Under the pieces are notes generated by a model. That model worked only from the letters and a program-made list of their open reading frames with translations, was not told the DNA's origin and did not search any database. The translations under genes and the position numbers were made by a program. This document shows, one piece after another, positions 9,692-17,976 of a stretch of DNA of 64,000 bases. This DNA comes from Rikenellaceae bacterium (GTDB lineage: Bacteria > Bacteroidota > Bacteroidia > Bacteroidales > Rikenellaceae), in the NCBI GenBank assembly GCA_015060015.1, contig SUZG01000001.1:202812-266811 (forward strand), written 5' to 3'. Position 1 is the stretch's first letter. Every line of letters starts with the position of its first letter.

Positions 9692-10984
9692 TTAGTTCTT
9701 CAAAGACTCCTCGATGAGCTTCAACTCCTGCTCGGTATAGCAACTCTTGGTTACATCCTCGCCGGCAGCCGCTGAAACATGTGAGAGGAAGTAGAGGAAC
9801 TTGTCGTAGCTACCCTCAAACTTGGGAAGGTCGGCATTTGTTGTAGCATAAAGAGTGCGGAAAGCCTTCTTATATACATCCCAGCCATACTTCTCCTTGA
9901 TACGCAGGAATGTGTAGTGCAGTGCGTCGCCGTTGTTCTTTGCGAGGCCGGCACCGATAGTCTCATCGTAGAAAATCTTGTAGTAGTTAATCACGTCAGC
10001 ACCCTTGTAGCATACATTACGCTGCGAAACAGTACCGTCGCAAGCCTCCAAGGCGTATGACATACGGAAGTTTGCGAAGATTTCGTCATTCCAGTTCCAC
10101 GCACCATCACCCTTGATGTTGGCGTGTGAGAAGTCGTGGCCAATCTCGTGCAGAACGCCGAAGCCCCAGTCGTCAAACTCCGCTGTGCGGTTGATAACAT
10201 CCTCTACCTTTACGTTGCTGTTCCAGAGGATAGGGTTACCTGCCAAAGCCCAGTAGCCGGGCTCAATGCCAGGAGTGTTGAGAATCATAATCTTCTCGCC
10301 ATTGTAGGGAGCCTCGCCTACGAGGTCGATATAAGCCTCATATACCTTGTCGAGGTTCTTTACCCATGTGTCCATCTGCTCGTCAGTGATATTAACCTTC
10401 TCCTTGTAGAGGCTGAGGATGATATGCTCGCCCTCGCGGTAGTAGATCTCCTCCATAGGAGTAGGCTCAACCTTCAGGTTGTCATACCATACTGTTCCCG
10501 ATGTCTTGTTGCCGAGATATGTACCCCAGGGGAAGCCCAGACTGCAACAGATTGTCGCATCACCCGTAGAGCTGGCAATGAAGTCGATATATACCTCCTG
10601 CCACTCCTGTGTCTCGTAGAGGAATTTCGAGGCATTCCAGCCCTGTGTCTTGTCCTCATACTTGACATACATCACAGCACCACGGCCGCCCTTCACGTCC
10701 TGGCACTTAATCATTGCCGTAGCACGATAGAGCTTGCCGGCCTCAAGGCCTGTGATGGTGTGCTTCGCTGCGAGAGATGTCTCCTCGCCTGTAATCTGAA
10801 TGCAACCGCTGTTATCGATGCCGCCCTCTGTCAAAAGGGTAATCTCGCCTGCGTTGCGGTTCTCGATGTTCCAATTTGTCTGAAAGGCGTCTGCCGAGTT
10901 GAAATCGTCTGTAAAGATAGCCTTATTCTCTCCTGCACAAGCACAAGCCAATGCTGCAAGTGCTATAATGATACTCTTCTTCAT
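9692..10984 (-). CDS. Lipoprotein with binding-like domain and M60-like peptidase domain (copy 1)
   Basis: The lipoprotein signal is MKKSIIIALAALACAC. Residues of about 25-180 form a CBM4/9-like jelly roll (FNSADAFQTNWNI, GLEAGKLYRATAM, GTVWYDNLKVEP). After the junction YYREGEH comes a peptidase region of about 240 residues. HEIGH at 279-283, then 17 residues, then Glu in WNWNDEIFANFRM, fits the M60-like/enhancin gluzincin pattern HExGH-x(8-28)-E. M60-like enzymes of gut microbes cut mucin-type glycoproteins. This is the first of three related genes in tandem. The assignment to M60 proper, as opposed to a sister family, is uncertain. Confidence 0.72.
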   Translation of the reverse strand: MKKSIIIALAALACACAGENKAIFTDDFNSADAFQTNWNIENRNAGEITLLTEGGIDNSGCIQITGEETSLAAKHTITGLEAGKLYRATAMIKCQDVKGGRGAVMYVKYEDKTQGWNASKFLYETQEWQEVYIDFIASSTGDATICCSLGFPWGTYLGNKTSGTVWYDNLKVEPTPMEEIYYREGEHIILSLYKEKVNITDEQMDTWVKNLDKVYEAYIDLVGEAPYNGEKIMILNTPGIEPGYWALAGNPILWNSNVKVEDVINRTAEFDDWGFGVLHEIGHDFSHANIKGDGAWNWNDEIFANFRMSYALEACDGTVSQRNVCYKGADVINYYKIFYDETIGAGLAKNNGDALHYTFLRIKEKYGWDVYKKAFRTLYATTNADLPKFEGSYDKFLYFLSHVSAAAGEDVTKSCYTEQELKLIEESLKN

Positions 10985-11073
10985 GGTTTAGTTTAGGTTT
11001 TTAGAGTTCTTGTTTCGGGGCATTGAGTCGGTGTCAGCCCCTCTTTGTGAGTAAAAAATCCTCCGATATGTGT

Positions 11074-11108
11074 AAAAAACCTCGCCACAACAAGCCATTG
11101 TGGCGAGG
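11074..11108 (-). terminator. Strong terminator between M60-like copies 1 and 2
   Basis: CCTCGCCACAA and TTGTGGCGAGG form a perfect 11-base-pair stem (11080-11090 with 11098-11108) with a 7-base loop, followed on minus by TTTTTT. It lies directly after the stop of copy 2. Confidence 0.9.
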
Positions 11109-11116
11109 TATGTAGA

Positions 11117-12517
11117 TTATTCCAACTGCTTCTTAACAGCAGCACGAACATCATCGGGAATCATATTGTTCAAGATGTCATAGTGCACACCGTGAACATC
11201 TGTTGCATGCTTTGACAAGGTATTTACGAAATACTCAAATTTCTTGTACTTGTTAGATGCGGGGCAAGACTTTGTTGTAATCTCGCGGAAAGTACGCTTG
11301 TAAGGCTCCCAGCCGATAGAGGTCGAGAAACTTGCCAATAGATAGTGGATACCATTGTCGTTAAGCTTACCTGTCGGGAGAGTCAAATCATAAGAGTATT
11401 TATAGAAATTAAGAATCTCTGCTCCTGTGAAGAGCTGTGCCTCAGACTCGCCTTCCGGAGTCATATAAACCTTGGCACCAGTCTTCTCCAAACCGTAGTG
11501 CATACGGAAGTTTGCAAACATCTCGTCGTTCCAGTTCCAGTTGCTGTAATAACGGGTACCATTATATGTGTAATTCAAGTTGAAGACGTGGCCAACCTCG
11601 TGCATCAGACCGAAGCTGATTGTGCCGAGCTCTGCCAGCTCGTTGAAGTGATCCTCTTGTGCTTTACCATTAGCACCCCAAAGAATAGGGTAGCCGGCCA
11701 AGGCCCAATAACCTGCATACATACCACGGGTAGTGAGGATGCCAAGCTTGCGACCCTCGTGAGGAACAGCACCAATCAGGTCGGCGTAAGCCTCATACAT
11801 ACCATCAACCTGTTCAAGCCACTTCAACACATTTGTATCGCTGGTAGTAACCTTGCTTGGCTCAATCCATATACGCATATGCTCACTCTCCTGCATATAC
11901 ATCTCGTTTGACACCTTTACAACCTGTACGTTGTCGTAATATACTGTACCAGACGAACGGCCGCCATTTGCCAGACCGCCCTGCCAGAAGCCGAGTGCAC
12001 AGCAGATTGTCGCCTCGCCATTATCGTCAGAGAGGAAATCTACGGTAGCAGTCTTCCAGTTCTCCAAATCGGTACCAGAGTTATACTTCGATGAGTTCCA
12101 ATACTGGTCAGAGTTAGGGCTGAAAATCACCGCACCACAACCCTCATAAATATCAGAGTAACGCAAACGAGCAGTCATACGATACATCTGATCGGGCTCC
12201 AGACCTGTCAATTTACGTTCTACGGCCACACAGCACTTGCCATCCTCGGGCCACTGCTGAATCTTTACAGCCTTACTATCCTTCACACCCTGTCCATCGA
12301 CAACCTCCACGGTAGTCTTGGCTCCATTATGATAATTTTTGATGGTCCATCCCTCCAAGCCATCCTCGAAGTTGGTATTAGATAACTCTACCAAATAAGG
12401 AGAGACAATAGGAGTGGGAGGAGTCCACTCGCCACCATTACCTGGCTCATCGCCACCGCAGGCACAGAAACTTAACGTACCTGCTACCATAAGAGCAAAA
12501 AATAAATTCTTATTCAT
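11117..12517 (-). CDS. Lipoprotein with binding-like domain and M60-like peptidase domain (copy 2)
   Basis: The lipoprotein signal is MNKNLFFALMVAGTLSFCAC followed by a Gly/Pro-rich linker. The jelly-roll domain spans about 40-215 (FEDGLEGWTIKN, GLEPDQMYRMTARL, GTVYYDNVQVV). The junction is MYMQESEH. The peptidase region carries HEVGH at 306-310, 21 residues, then Glu in WNWNDEMFANFRMHYGLE. It has the same architecture as its two neighbours but a longer loop between the second His and the Glu. It starts 35 bases after the stop of copy 3, so these two share a message, which ends at the terminator just downstream. It is a likely surface glycopeptidase. Confidence 0.72.
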   Translation of the reverse strand: MNKNLFFALMVAGTLSFCACGGDEPGNGGEWTPPTPIVSPYLVELSNTNFEDGLEGWTIKNYHNGAKTTVEVVDGQGVKDSKAVKIQQWPEDGKCCVAVERKLTGLEPDQMYRMTARLRYSDIYEGCGAVIFSPNSDQYWNSSKYNSGTDLENWKTATVDFLSDDNGEATICCALGFWQGGLANGGRSSGTVYYDNVQVVKVSNEMYMQESEHMRIWIEPSKVTTSDTNVLKWLEQVDGMYEAYADLIGAVPHEGRKLGILTTRGMYAGYWALAGYPILWGANGKAQEDHFNELAELGTISFGLMHEVGHVFNLNYTYNGTRYYSNWNWNDEMFANFRMHYGLEKTGAKVYMTPEGESEAQLFTGAEILNFYKYSYDLTLPTGKLNDNGIHYLLASFSTSIGWEPYKRTFREITTKSCPASNKYKKFEYFVNTLSKHATDVHGVHYDILNNMIPDDVRAAVKKQLE

Positions 12518-12552
12518 AACTGCAATATTTTTAATTATTTTTCAACCTTTTT

Positions 12553-13974
12553 TTAGTTCCAAGTCTGCAATCTTGAAATCTGCTCACTGGTGAGCAACTC
12601 CTCCAAAGCATCATCCACTTCGGCGTGCTTTGAAAATACGTTGAAGAAGTAGCGAATCTTTGACCACTTGCTATCACCGGCAGACTGGCTTTGTGGGAGA
12701 TTATAAAGCTCCTCAAAAGTAGCCTTGAACGGCTCCCAGCCCCACTTCTTCACTGCCTGGCATAATGGCCACATCATACCGGCACCATCAAGATCGTTGT
12801 TATTTTTCCAGCTGTTCTCTGCATCCACCTTATACTTCGAGTCTATTTCGTGGCCCATATAAGTTTTGCCATCGAGATAAATCGGGAAGTTATGCTTGCC
12901 CAATGCGTAGTACATACGGAAGTTTGCGAACAGCTCCTCGTTCCAGTTCCAGCAGTTGTAGTTACCTCCGGTCTCGGCAAACTCGCCATCGCGATAGTTG
13001 CCCGGAGCAAAGTTATGACCCATCTCGTGCAGGATACCGAAGCAGGTATTGTTGTAATTCTTAATCTCCAAAAGAGTGGGTTTTACATAGTCTCTATTCC
13101 AGAGAATAGGATAACCCGCATAGGCCCAAGCGTCAATCTCATCATTGAGGATAATCATCTTACGGCCCTTGAAGGGTTTGAAGAAGGGGAACAACTCGCA
13201 ATAAGCCTCATAAGCCTGGTCGAGCTTCTTCAACCAAGCATCCATCTTGGCGTTGGTGATCTTCGCCTCCTGGAACAAAACCTCATCCAGAAAGAGTTCT
13301 ACGTGCTCACTCTCTCTATGATACATATTTGTTGGAGTCTGCAATTCCACATTGTCAAACCATGCTGTACCGTTTGAGTCGCCGGCCGAGAAACCGAGAC
13401 GGATACCCAACGATACACTCTCCTGCTCGGCAACAAACAATACGCTGCTCTTCTCCCAGCCTGTGGTGCCTGTACGCTTATCTGAACGAGTCCATACATT
13501 AGGGCCATAAAGACATACGTTTCCACCCCAACCCTTTGTAACGCCGGTAGTCTTAATCATTGCCGAAAGCTCATAGAGCTTACCAATCTGCAAACCTGTT
13601 ACTGTCTGCGTTACGGGTACATCTGTTGTCTCATTGATACACTTAATCTTTACACAGGCCGAACTCTTATAGCCGCCCGTGGGCTCATAGGTAACCTCGG
13701 CGTTATGTCCGTGCCAGCCATCCTGCTTCTTCCAGACGCCCTTTGCACCTGTGAAATCACACTCCTGCTCGAAGTCCCAGTTAGGAATCTCCACTTTCAA
13801 CACCTCGGGTGCAGGCTCTTCCTCTTCGGGCTCCTCCTCTTCGGGCTCGCCGTTATTGTTGCCATTGTTCTCATTACCCCCCTGCTCGGTGCCTGGATTT
13901 GGTTCCTTTTCACACGAAGGTGTGATTGTCGCTACCAAGCAAAGCATCATCAATAGGTAAAATACTCTTTTCAT
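12553..13974 (-). CDS. Lipoprotein with binding-like domain and M60-like peptidase domain (copy 3)
   Basis: The lipoprotein signal MKRVFYLLMMLCLVATITPSC is followed by a disordered Asn/Gly/Glu linker with near-repeated EPEEEEP units (residues about 25-58) that would hold the domains off the membrane. The jelly roll spans about 60-220 (WDFEQECDFTGAKGVW, GLQIGKLYELSAMI, GTAWFDNVELQ). The junction is MYHRESEH. The peptidase region has HEMGH at 316-320, 26 residues, then Glu in WNWNEELFANFRMYYALG. The x26 spacing is near the upper limit of the M60-like range. This is the first gene after the SusC/D/lipoprotein block and its terminator, so it may have its own promoter; none with a clear consensus was seen. 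Confidence 0.72.
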   Translation of the reverse strand: MKRVFYLLMMLCLVATITPSCEKEPNPGTEQGGNENNGNNNGEPEEEEPEEEEPAPEVLKVEIPNWDFEQECDFTGAKGVWKKQDGWHGHNAEVTYEPTGGYKSSACVKIKCINETTDVPVTQTVTGLQIGKLYELSAMIKTTGVTKGWGGNVCLYGPNVWTRSDKRTGTTGWEKSSVLFVAEQESVSLGIRLGFSAGDSNGTAWFDNVELQTPTNMYHRESEHVELFLDEVLFQEAKITNAKMDAWLKKLDQAYEAYCELFPFFKPFKGRKMIILNDEIDAWAYAGYPILWNRDYVKPTLLEIKNYNNTCFGILHEMGHNFAPGNYRDGEFAETGGNYNCWNWNEELFANFRMYYALGKHNFPIYLDGKTYMGHEIDSKYKVDAENSWKNNNDLDGAGMMWPLCQAVKKWGWEPFKATFEELYNLPQSQSAGDSKWSKIRYFFNVFSKHAEVDDALEELLTSEQISRLQTWN

Positions 13975-14240
13975 ACTCTTATCTTGTTTTCTTATTTGTT
14001 GATATATGGTCGCAGTCTGCTGACGGCCATTTGGCCCATCGACTGCTGGTTTGTTTCAATTTTGGTGTGTGCCCGTGGCACAAGGTATTACACAGCGTAT
14101 TTTTTATGTCAAAAGTTTATGGTTGACCCATAAACTCCATACATTATATTAAGGTATAGGAGGAAAACACCTCCCCAAAAACATAAAAAAAGAACCGTGC
14201 CGGAGGGCAAAACCCTCCGGCTTGCGGTTCAAAAGATTTT
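13975..14240. other. Intergenic region with tandem hairpins
   Basis: It separates the surface-lipoprotein gene from the peptidase block. Besides the main terminator (14184-14230) it contains a second perfect hairpin, GTTTATGG/CCATAAAC with a 5-base loop (14115-14135), followed on minus by CTTTTG. I found no TAnnTTTG match before the peptidase gene. Confidence 0.5.
14184..14230 (-). terminator. Strong terminator after the SusC/SusD/lipoprotein block
   Basis: CCGGAGGG/CCCTCCGG (14200-14207 with 14213-14220, loop CAAAA) is extended by an outer stem GAACCG/CGGTTC. On minus it runs into seven T residues. Confidence 0.92.
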
Positions 14241-16010
14241 TTACTGATGATCAACGCGGCCAGTGAACTTTGCACAGAACCAGTCGCCACCGATTGTACA
14301 ACCCTCAGGCATTGCCTTGCCACCAGGACCTCCTGGAGACCAGTAACCCTCGATGATAAAGTCGAAGTAAACAATACCTGTGTTTGTATCAAGGTAAGAG
14401 TAGTTTCTCTTGGTTGGGTCGGGACCTGCCTCGCCATCACCACGTTCTACAACGTTGGTAATAGCGTAGCAACCTGAGCCAGCCTTCTCTGCAAATGCTG
14501 GAAGACCATCAACCTCAAGTGCGTTAGCATAGTCGGGATCAATCTCCTTAGAGAAATCTACATCAAAGTAAGCATACATGTTGTAAGAGTACTTAGACGC
14601 ATACTTCTGACCATTACGACCTGCACCAGCAGGAGTAGCAGTAGCCAAAATGATGTCGTAGAGGTTATCGCCGTAGTTACTCATAGTCTTTGAGAAGCAA
14701 CCGCCGTTGTTCCAAGCTGAACGCCAGCCAGACTCGGGCTGATATACACCTACGATAGTGTTGTAAACGATCAAGTAAGTAATAGTCTTGCCCTCTACAG
14801 TGAGAGTACCCTCTGCGAGGCTGTTAGTGTCGATCTTAACAGGAGCCAAGAAACGACCCTCGTCATAAGGAACTGCCTTCAAATTGAGGTCAACAACAGC
14901 CTTACCGATCTTGCTACCAGCCGCAACAACTGCCTTGCCAATAGTGATAAGCTCTGAATTGAGAGTCTCGTAAGAAGTACCGTTAGCAGAGTTATAAGCA
15001 GCAGCCAAAGAAGCATCGTAAACGATGTCGAACTCGAAGTCGTTATCCATAGCTGTGTTGATCTCTACCTGTACCTCTACCTGCTTGTTGTTACCATTCA
15101 TCTGAGTATTGCTTACCCAAACTGTCAGCTGAGACATCTGAACAGATACGTAGATAGTCTCTCTCTGCTCAATGCCATAAGCGTTTGACTTTGCCTCGAT
15201 AGGCAAGAGATACTTTACGCCATCATCCAAAGTCCAGCAAGAGAAATCAACCGCAGTCTTATATGTCATAGTCTCGGCATCGAAAGACTCATTCATCTTG
15301 TAGTACTGGCTGTCGAGCAATACATAAGATGTGCCGTTTGCAGAGTTGTAAGCATCAACCTCTGCCTGACCCAAAGCCTTGAACTCAATCTTGTTGAGAT
15401 CCAAAGTATTGAAGTTTGCAACAGCGTTCAACTCAACAGTCTGTGGCTTGTGAACGATTGAGAGGAAGTCCAATGAAGGCATAACCTCTGGAATCTCTAC
15501 AACAACCTTTGGCTCGTCGATAACAGGACGCAAGATAACAGAAACCAAGTCCTGCTTGCTGTCGATACCTGTTTCAGGCGATTCCAGTCGCAAAGGAAGA
15601 ACGTAGTTAGAAGCCTCCTCACGGCCCAAACCTGCAACCATAGCTGCTGGCTTGGTAATGACTGTGAAATCAATATTCAACGAGTCCTTTACAAGAAGAA
15701 TCTCCTCGGGAAGAGTGTAATACTCAGCTGGCAACAACTCATACTGAGCATTGTATTGAAGATTATATTCGTCAATAAGAGCCTCATCAACAACGAGGTT
15801 CATATTCATAACCTTTGACAAACCGGCAGTACGTGCAACATTGATAACAGTCTCCTGCTCGTCGTAGATTGAAATTGTGTTGACAGTCTGCAATCCGGTC
15901 TTGCTGAGCTCGGGATTGGGGATAATCACGATAGGATCATACTCCACATCACAAGCTACAACAGAAGCCATAAGTGCAACACCTGCCAATATATTAAATA
16001 CTTTTTTCAT
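14241..16010 (-). CDS. Surface glycan-binding-type lipoprotein (DUF1735 and DUF4361-like)
   Basis: The lipoprotein signal is MKKVFNILAGVALMASVVAC. There are at least two DUF1735-type modules: one around residues 40-165 (VINVARTAGLSKVMNMNLVV, YNLQYNAQYELLPAEYYTL) and another around 200-400 (YNSANGTSYVLLDSQYYKM, YNSANGTSYETLNSELITI). The C-terminal part (YQPESGWRSAWNNGG to the end) looks like DUF4361. Such proteins sit after SusD and bind glycans on the cell surface, like SusE/SusF. It starts 56 bases after the SusD gene. The repeated YNSANGTSY string shows internal duplication. Confidence 0.85.
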   Translation of the reverse strand: MKKVFNILAGVALMASVVACDVEYDPIVIIPNPELSKTGLQTVNTISIYDEQETVINVARTAGLSKVMNMNLVVDEALIDEYNLQYNAQYELLPAEYYTLPEEILLVKDSLNIDFTVITKPAAMVAGLGREEASNYVLPLRLESPETGIDSKQDLVSVILRPVIDEPKVVVEIPEVMPSLDFLSIVHKPQTVELNAVANFNTLDLNKIEFKALGQAEVDAYNSANGTSYVLLDSQYYKMNESFDAETMTYKTAVDFSCWTLDDGVKYLLPIEAKSNAYGIEQRETIYVSVQMSQLTVWVSNTQMNGNNKQVEVQVEINTAMDNDFEFDIVYDASLAAAYNSANGTSYETLNSELITIGKAVVAAGSKIGKAVVDLNLKAVPYDEGRFLAPVKIDTNSLAEGTLTVEGKTITYLIVYNTIVGVYQPESGWRSAWNNGGCFSKTMSNYGDNLYDIILATATPAGAGRNGQKYASKYSYNMYAYFDVDFSKEIDPDYANALEVDGLPAFAEKAGSGCYAITNVVERGDGEAGPDPTKRNYSYLDTNTGIVYFDFIIEGYWSPGGPGGKAMPEGCTIGGDWFCAKFTGRVDHQ

Positions 16011-16066
16011 ACTTAATAAATACTTTTTAGGTTTTGTTTGAATTTATTCGGTATCAAACCTATCTA

Positions 16067-17956
16067 CTAATAGAAAGGAGCCTGTACCAACTCAGTGTTC
16101 AACATAACCTCAGACGCCTTGATAGGCATGAAGTAATGCTTCAAGTCGAAACGCTTAATAGCAGCCTCAACGGGAGTAAAGAATGCGGGATCTGTTGCAC
16201 TCTCACCAGCAGCCATATCGAAGCCCAATACGTTGTTGTTAAGCACGCCCTCAGGACCGTGTGCGATGAACCAACGACGAACATCGAAGAAACGGTTAGT
16301 CTCGTAGCAAAGCTCAATCTTACGCTCGTGACGGATCATCTCACGCAACTCATCCTGTGTGTATGAGCCAGTGTAAGAAGGAATACCTGCACGGTTACGA
16401 ATCTGATTCAAGCAATCGAGAATCTCGCTATCCTTACCATCCTCATAGTACTCGTTCAAAGCCTCTGCATAGTTAAGCAGAATCTCTGCATAACGGATGA
16501 TTGGGAATGCTGCATACTCCCACCAAGAGTCAGAAGCATCTGCCTTGTTAGAGTAGTAATCCAATGGAATGTTCTTACGAGGAGACAAACCAGAAGTATT
16601 CTTATCACCGGCACCTGAAGCGTTACATACACCACTCTTCCAGAAGTCTACGATACCGTAACCCTCTCCGTCGGTGTACTTGTTCTTTGAGTGGTCCTCA
16701 TCGGGGAATGCATAAGAAACTCGCATGTTAGGGAAGTGAACTGACGCATAGAAGCGAGGCTCACGATCTACGAACATGTGGAAAGTCTCGGCGATAGTAG
16801 AACCGTTAGCGGCAGCAGCATCAGAGAACTGCTTGTTCTCAAACCAAGTGTTGAACTCAGGAGCCTTAGAACCATCGAGCATGAAGAAGTCGTTAACGAA
16901 CTCCAAAGCCAAAGAGTAACGACCATTCCACTGACCCCAGCGTGCAGGAAGTGCACAACGGCCATACCAGTCGAAACGGTTAGGAATTGCCCAAATGCTC
17001 TCGGGATTCTCATCACCCCAAGTAGTAGTAACCTCGCGGAGGTTAGTAACAACTGCATCAAACTGATCAGCGTTCAAAGGAGCCTCCTCAGAGTGTACCA
17101 TCACACCATCCTCAGGCTTCTTCAAATCGTAGTACTCCAAGTCGATAACAGCCTTAGCAGCATCAGCAGCCTTCTTCCACAACTCCTTGTCGTAAGTCTG
17201 AGGAATAAGAACTGTACCGTCGTTGTTCTTCCAGTTTGCATAAACGGTGTTACCGTTATACAATGGGCTGGCAGCCAACAAATGCATACGAGACTGGATA
17301 GCACGTGCAGCACCCTGATCGGGCAAACCTACCTGAGACTCTGGACGCTTTGCGATCAAACCATTGTCGCAAGCCCAGTTCATCTCGCTGTCGATCCACT
17401 CAATACACTCTGCGAAAGTGTTACGAGCCTGACGAGCACCTACCTGGTCAGCAGCACGAGACTTCTCGACAATGGGCACTGGACCATAGAGGCGAACGAG
17501 CAACCAGTGATAGTAAGCACGCATGAAACGAGCCTCTGCCTTATACTGACGACGCTCTGTCTCACCCAATTCATTACAATCATCTACATTCTCCAAGAAG
17601 AGGTTGATGTGGCGGATTGCCTGATAGTAACGTACAAAGAAATAGAGGTTATAACCAGTGTAACCATAGTTGTTATCGGGGCTTACACGACCCTCAGATA
17701 CACTACGAACAAAAGACTCCATAGTGTATGCTGCCTCGTCGGTAGTCCAGAAGTAAGGAACCTGGCCAGAATAGTGCATATCAGTAACCAAGAAATCGGT
17801 GCTGTACATACGAGCATACCACTTTCTTGTCTGTACGTCTGATGAGAAAATCTTCTCGAGTGAGTTCAAATCCTCAGGATCCTGATCCAAATAATCGGCA
17901 CAGCCGGGAAGGATCATCAGCGACGCAAGCAATATATATAAAATGTTCTTTTTCAT
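16067..17956 (-). CDS. SusD/RagB family outer-membrane lipoprotein
   Basis: The glycan-capturing lid of the SusCD importer. The lipoprotein signal is MKKNILYILLASLMILPGC. The N-terminal SusD-like region (YLDQDPEDLNSLEKIF) is followed by TPR-like helices (RQYKAEARFMRAYYHWLLVR), and the C-terminal RagB/SusD domain contains RYAEILLNYAEALNE, LNQIRNRAGIP and ELCYETNRFFDVRRW. At 629 residues it is on the long side but normal. It follows the SusC gene by 20 bases, which is the standard paired layout. Confidence 0.97.
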   Translation of the reverse strand: MKKNILYILLASLMILPGCADYLDQDPEDLNSLEKIFSSDVQTRKWYARMYSTDFLVTDMHYSGQVPYFWTTDEAAYTMESFVRSVSEGRVSPDNNYGYTGYNLYFFVRYYQAIRHINLFLENVDDCNELGETERRQYKAEARFMRAYYHWLLVRLYGPVPIVEKSRAADQVGARQARNTFAECIEWIDSEMNWACDNGLIAKRPESQVGLPDQGAARAIQSRMHLLAASPLYNGNTVYANWKNNDGTVLIPQTYDKELWKKAADAAKAVIDLEYYDLKKPEDGVMVHSEEAPLNADQFDAVVTNLREVTTTWGDENPESIWAIPNRFDWYGRCALPARWGQWNGRYSLALEFVNDFFMLDGSKAPEFNTWFENKQFSDAAAANGSTIAETFHMFVDREPRFYASVHFPNMRVSYAFPDEDHSKNKYTDGEGYGIVDFWKSGVCNASGAGDKNTSGLSPRKNIPLDYYSNKADASDSWWEYAAFPIIRYAEILLNYAEALNEYYEDGKDSEILDCLNQIRNRAGIPSYTGSYTQDELREMIRHERKIELCYETNRFFDVRRWFIAHGPEGVLNNNVLGFDMAAGESATDPAFFTPVEAAIKRFDLKHYFMPIKASEVMLNTELVQAPFY

Positions 17957-17976
17957 ATCTTGTTCAAATATTAATA

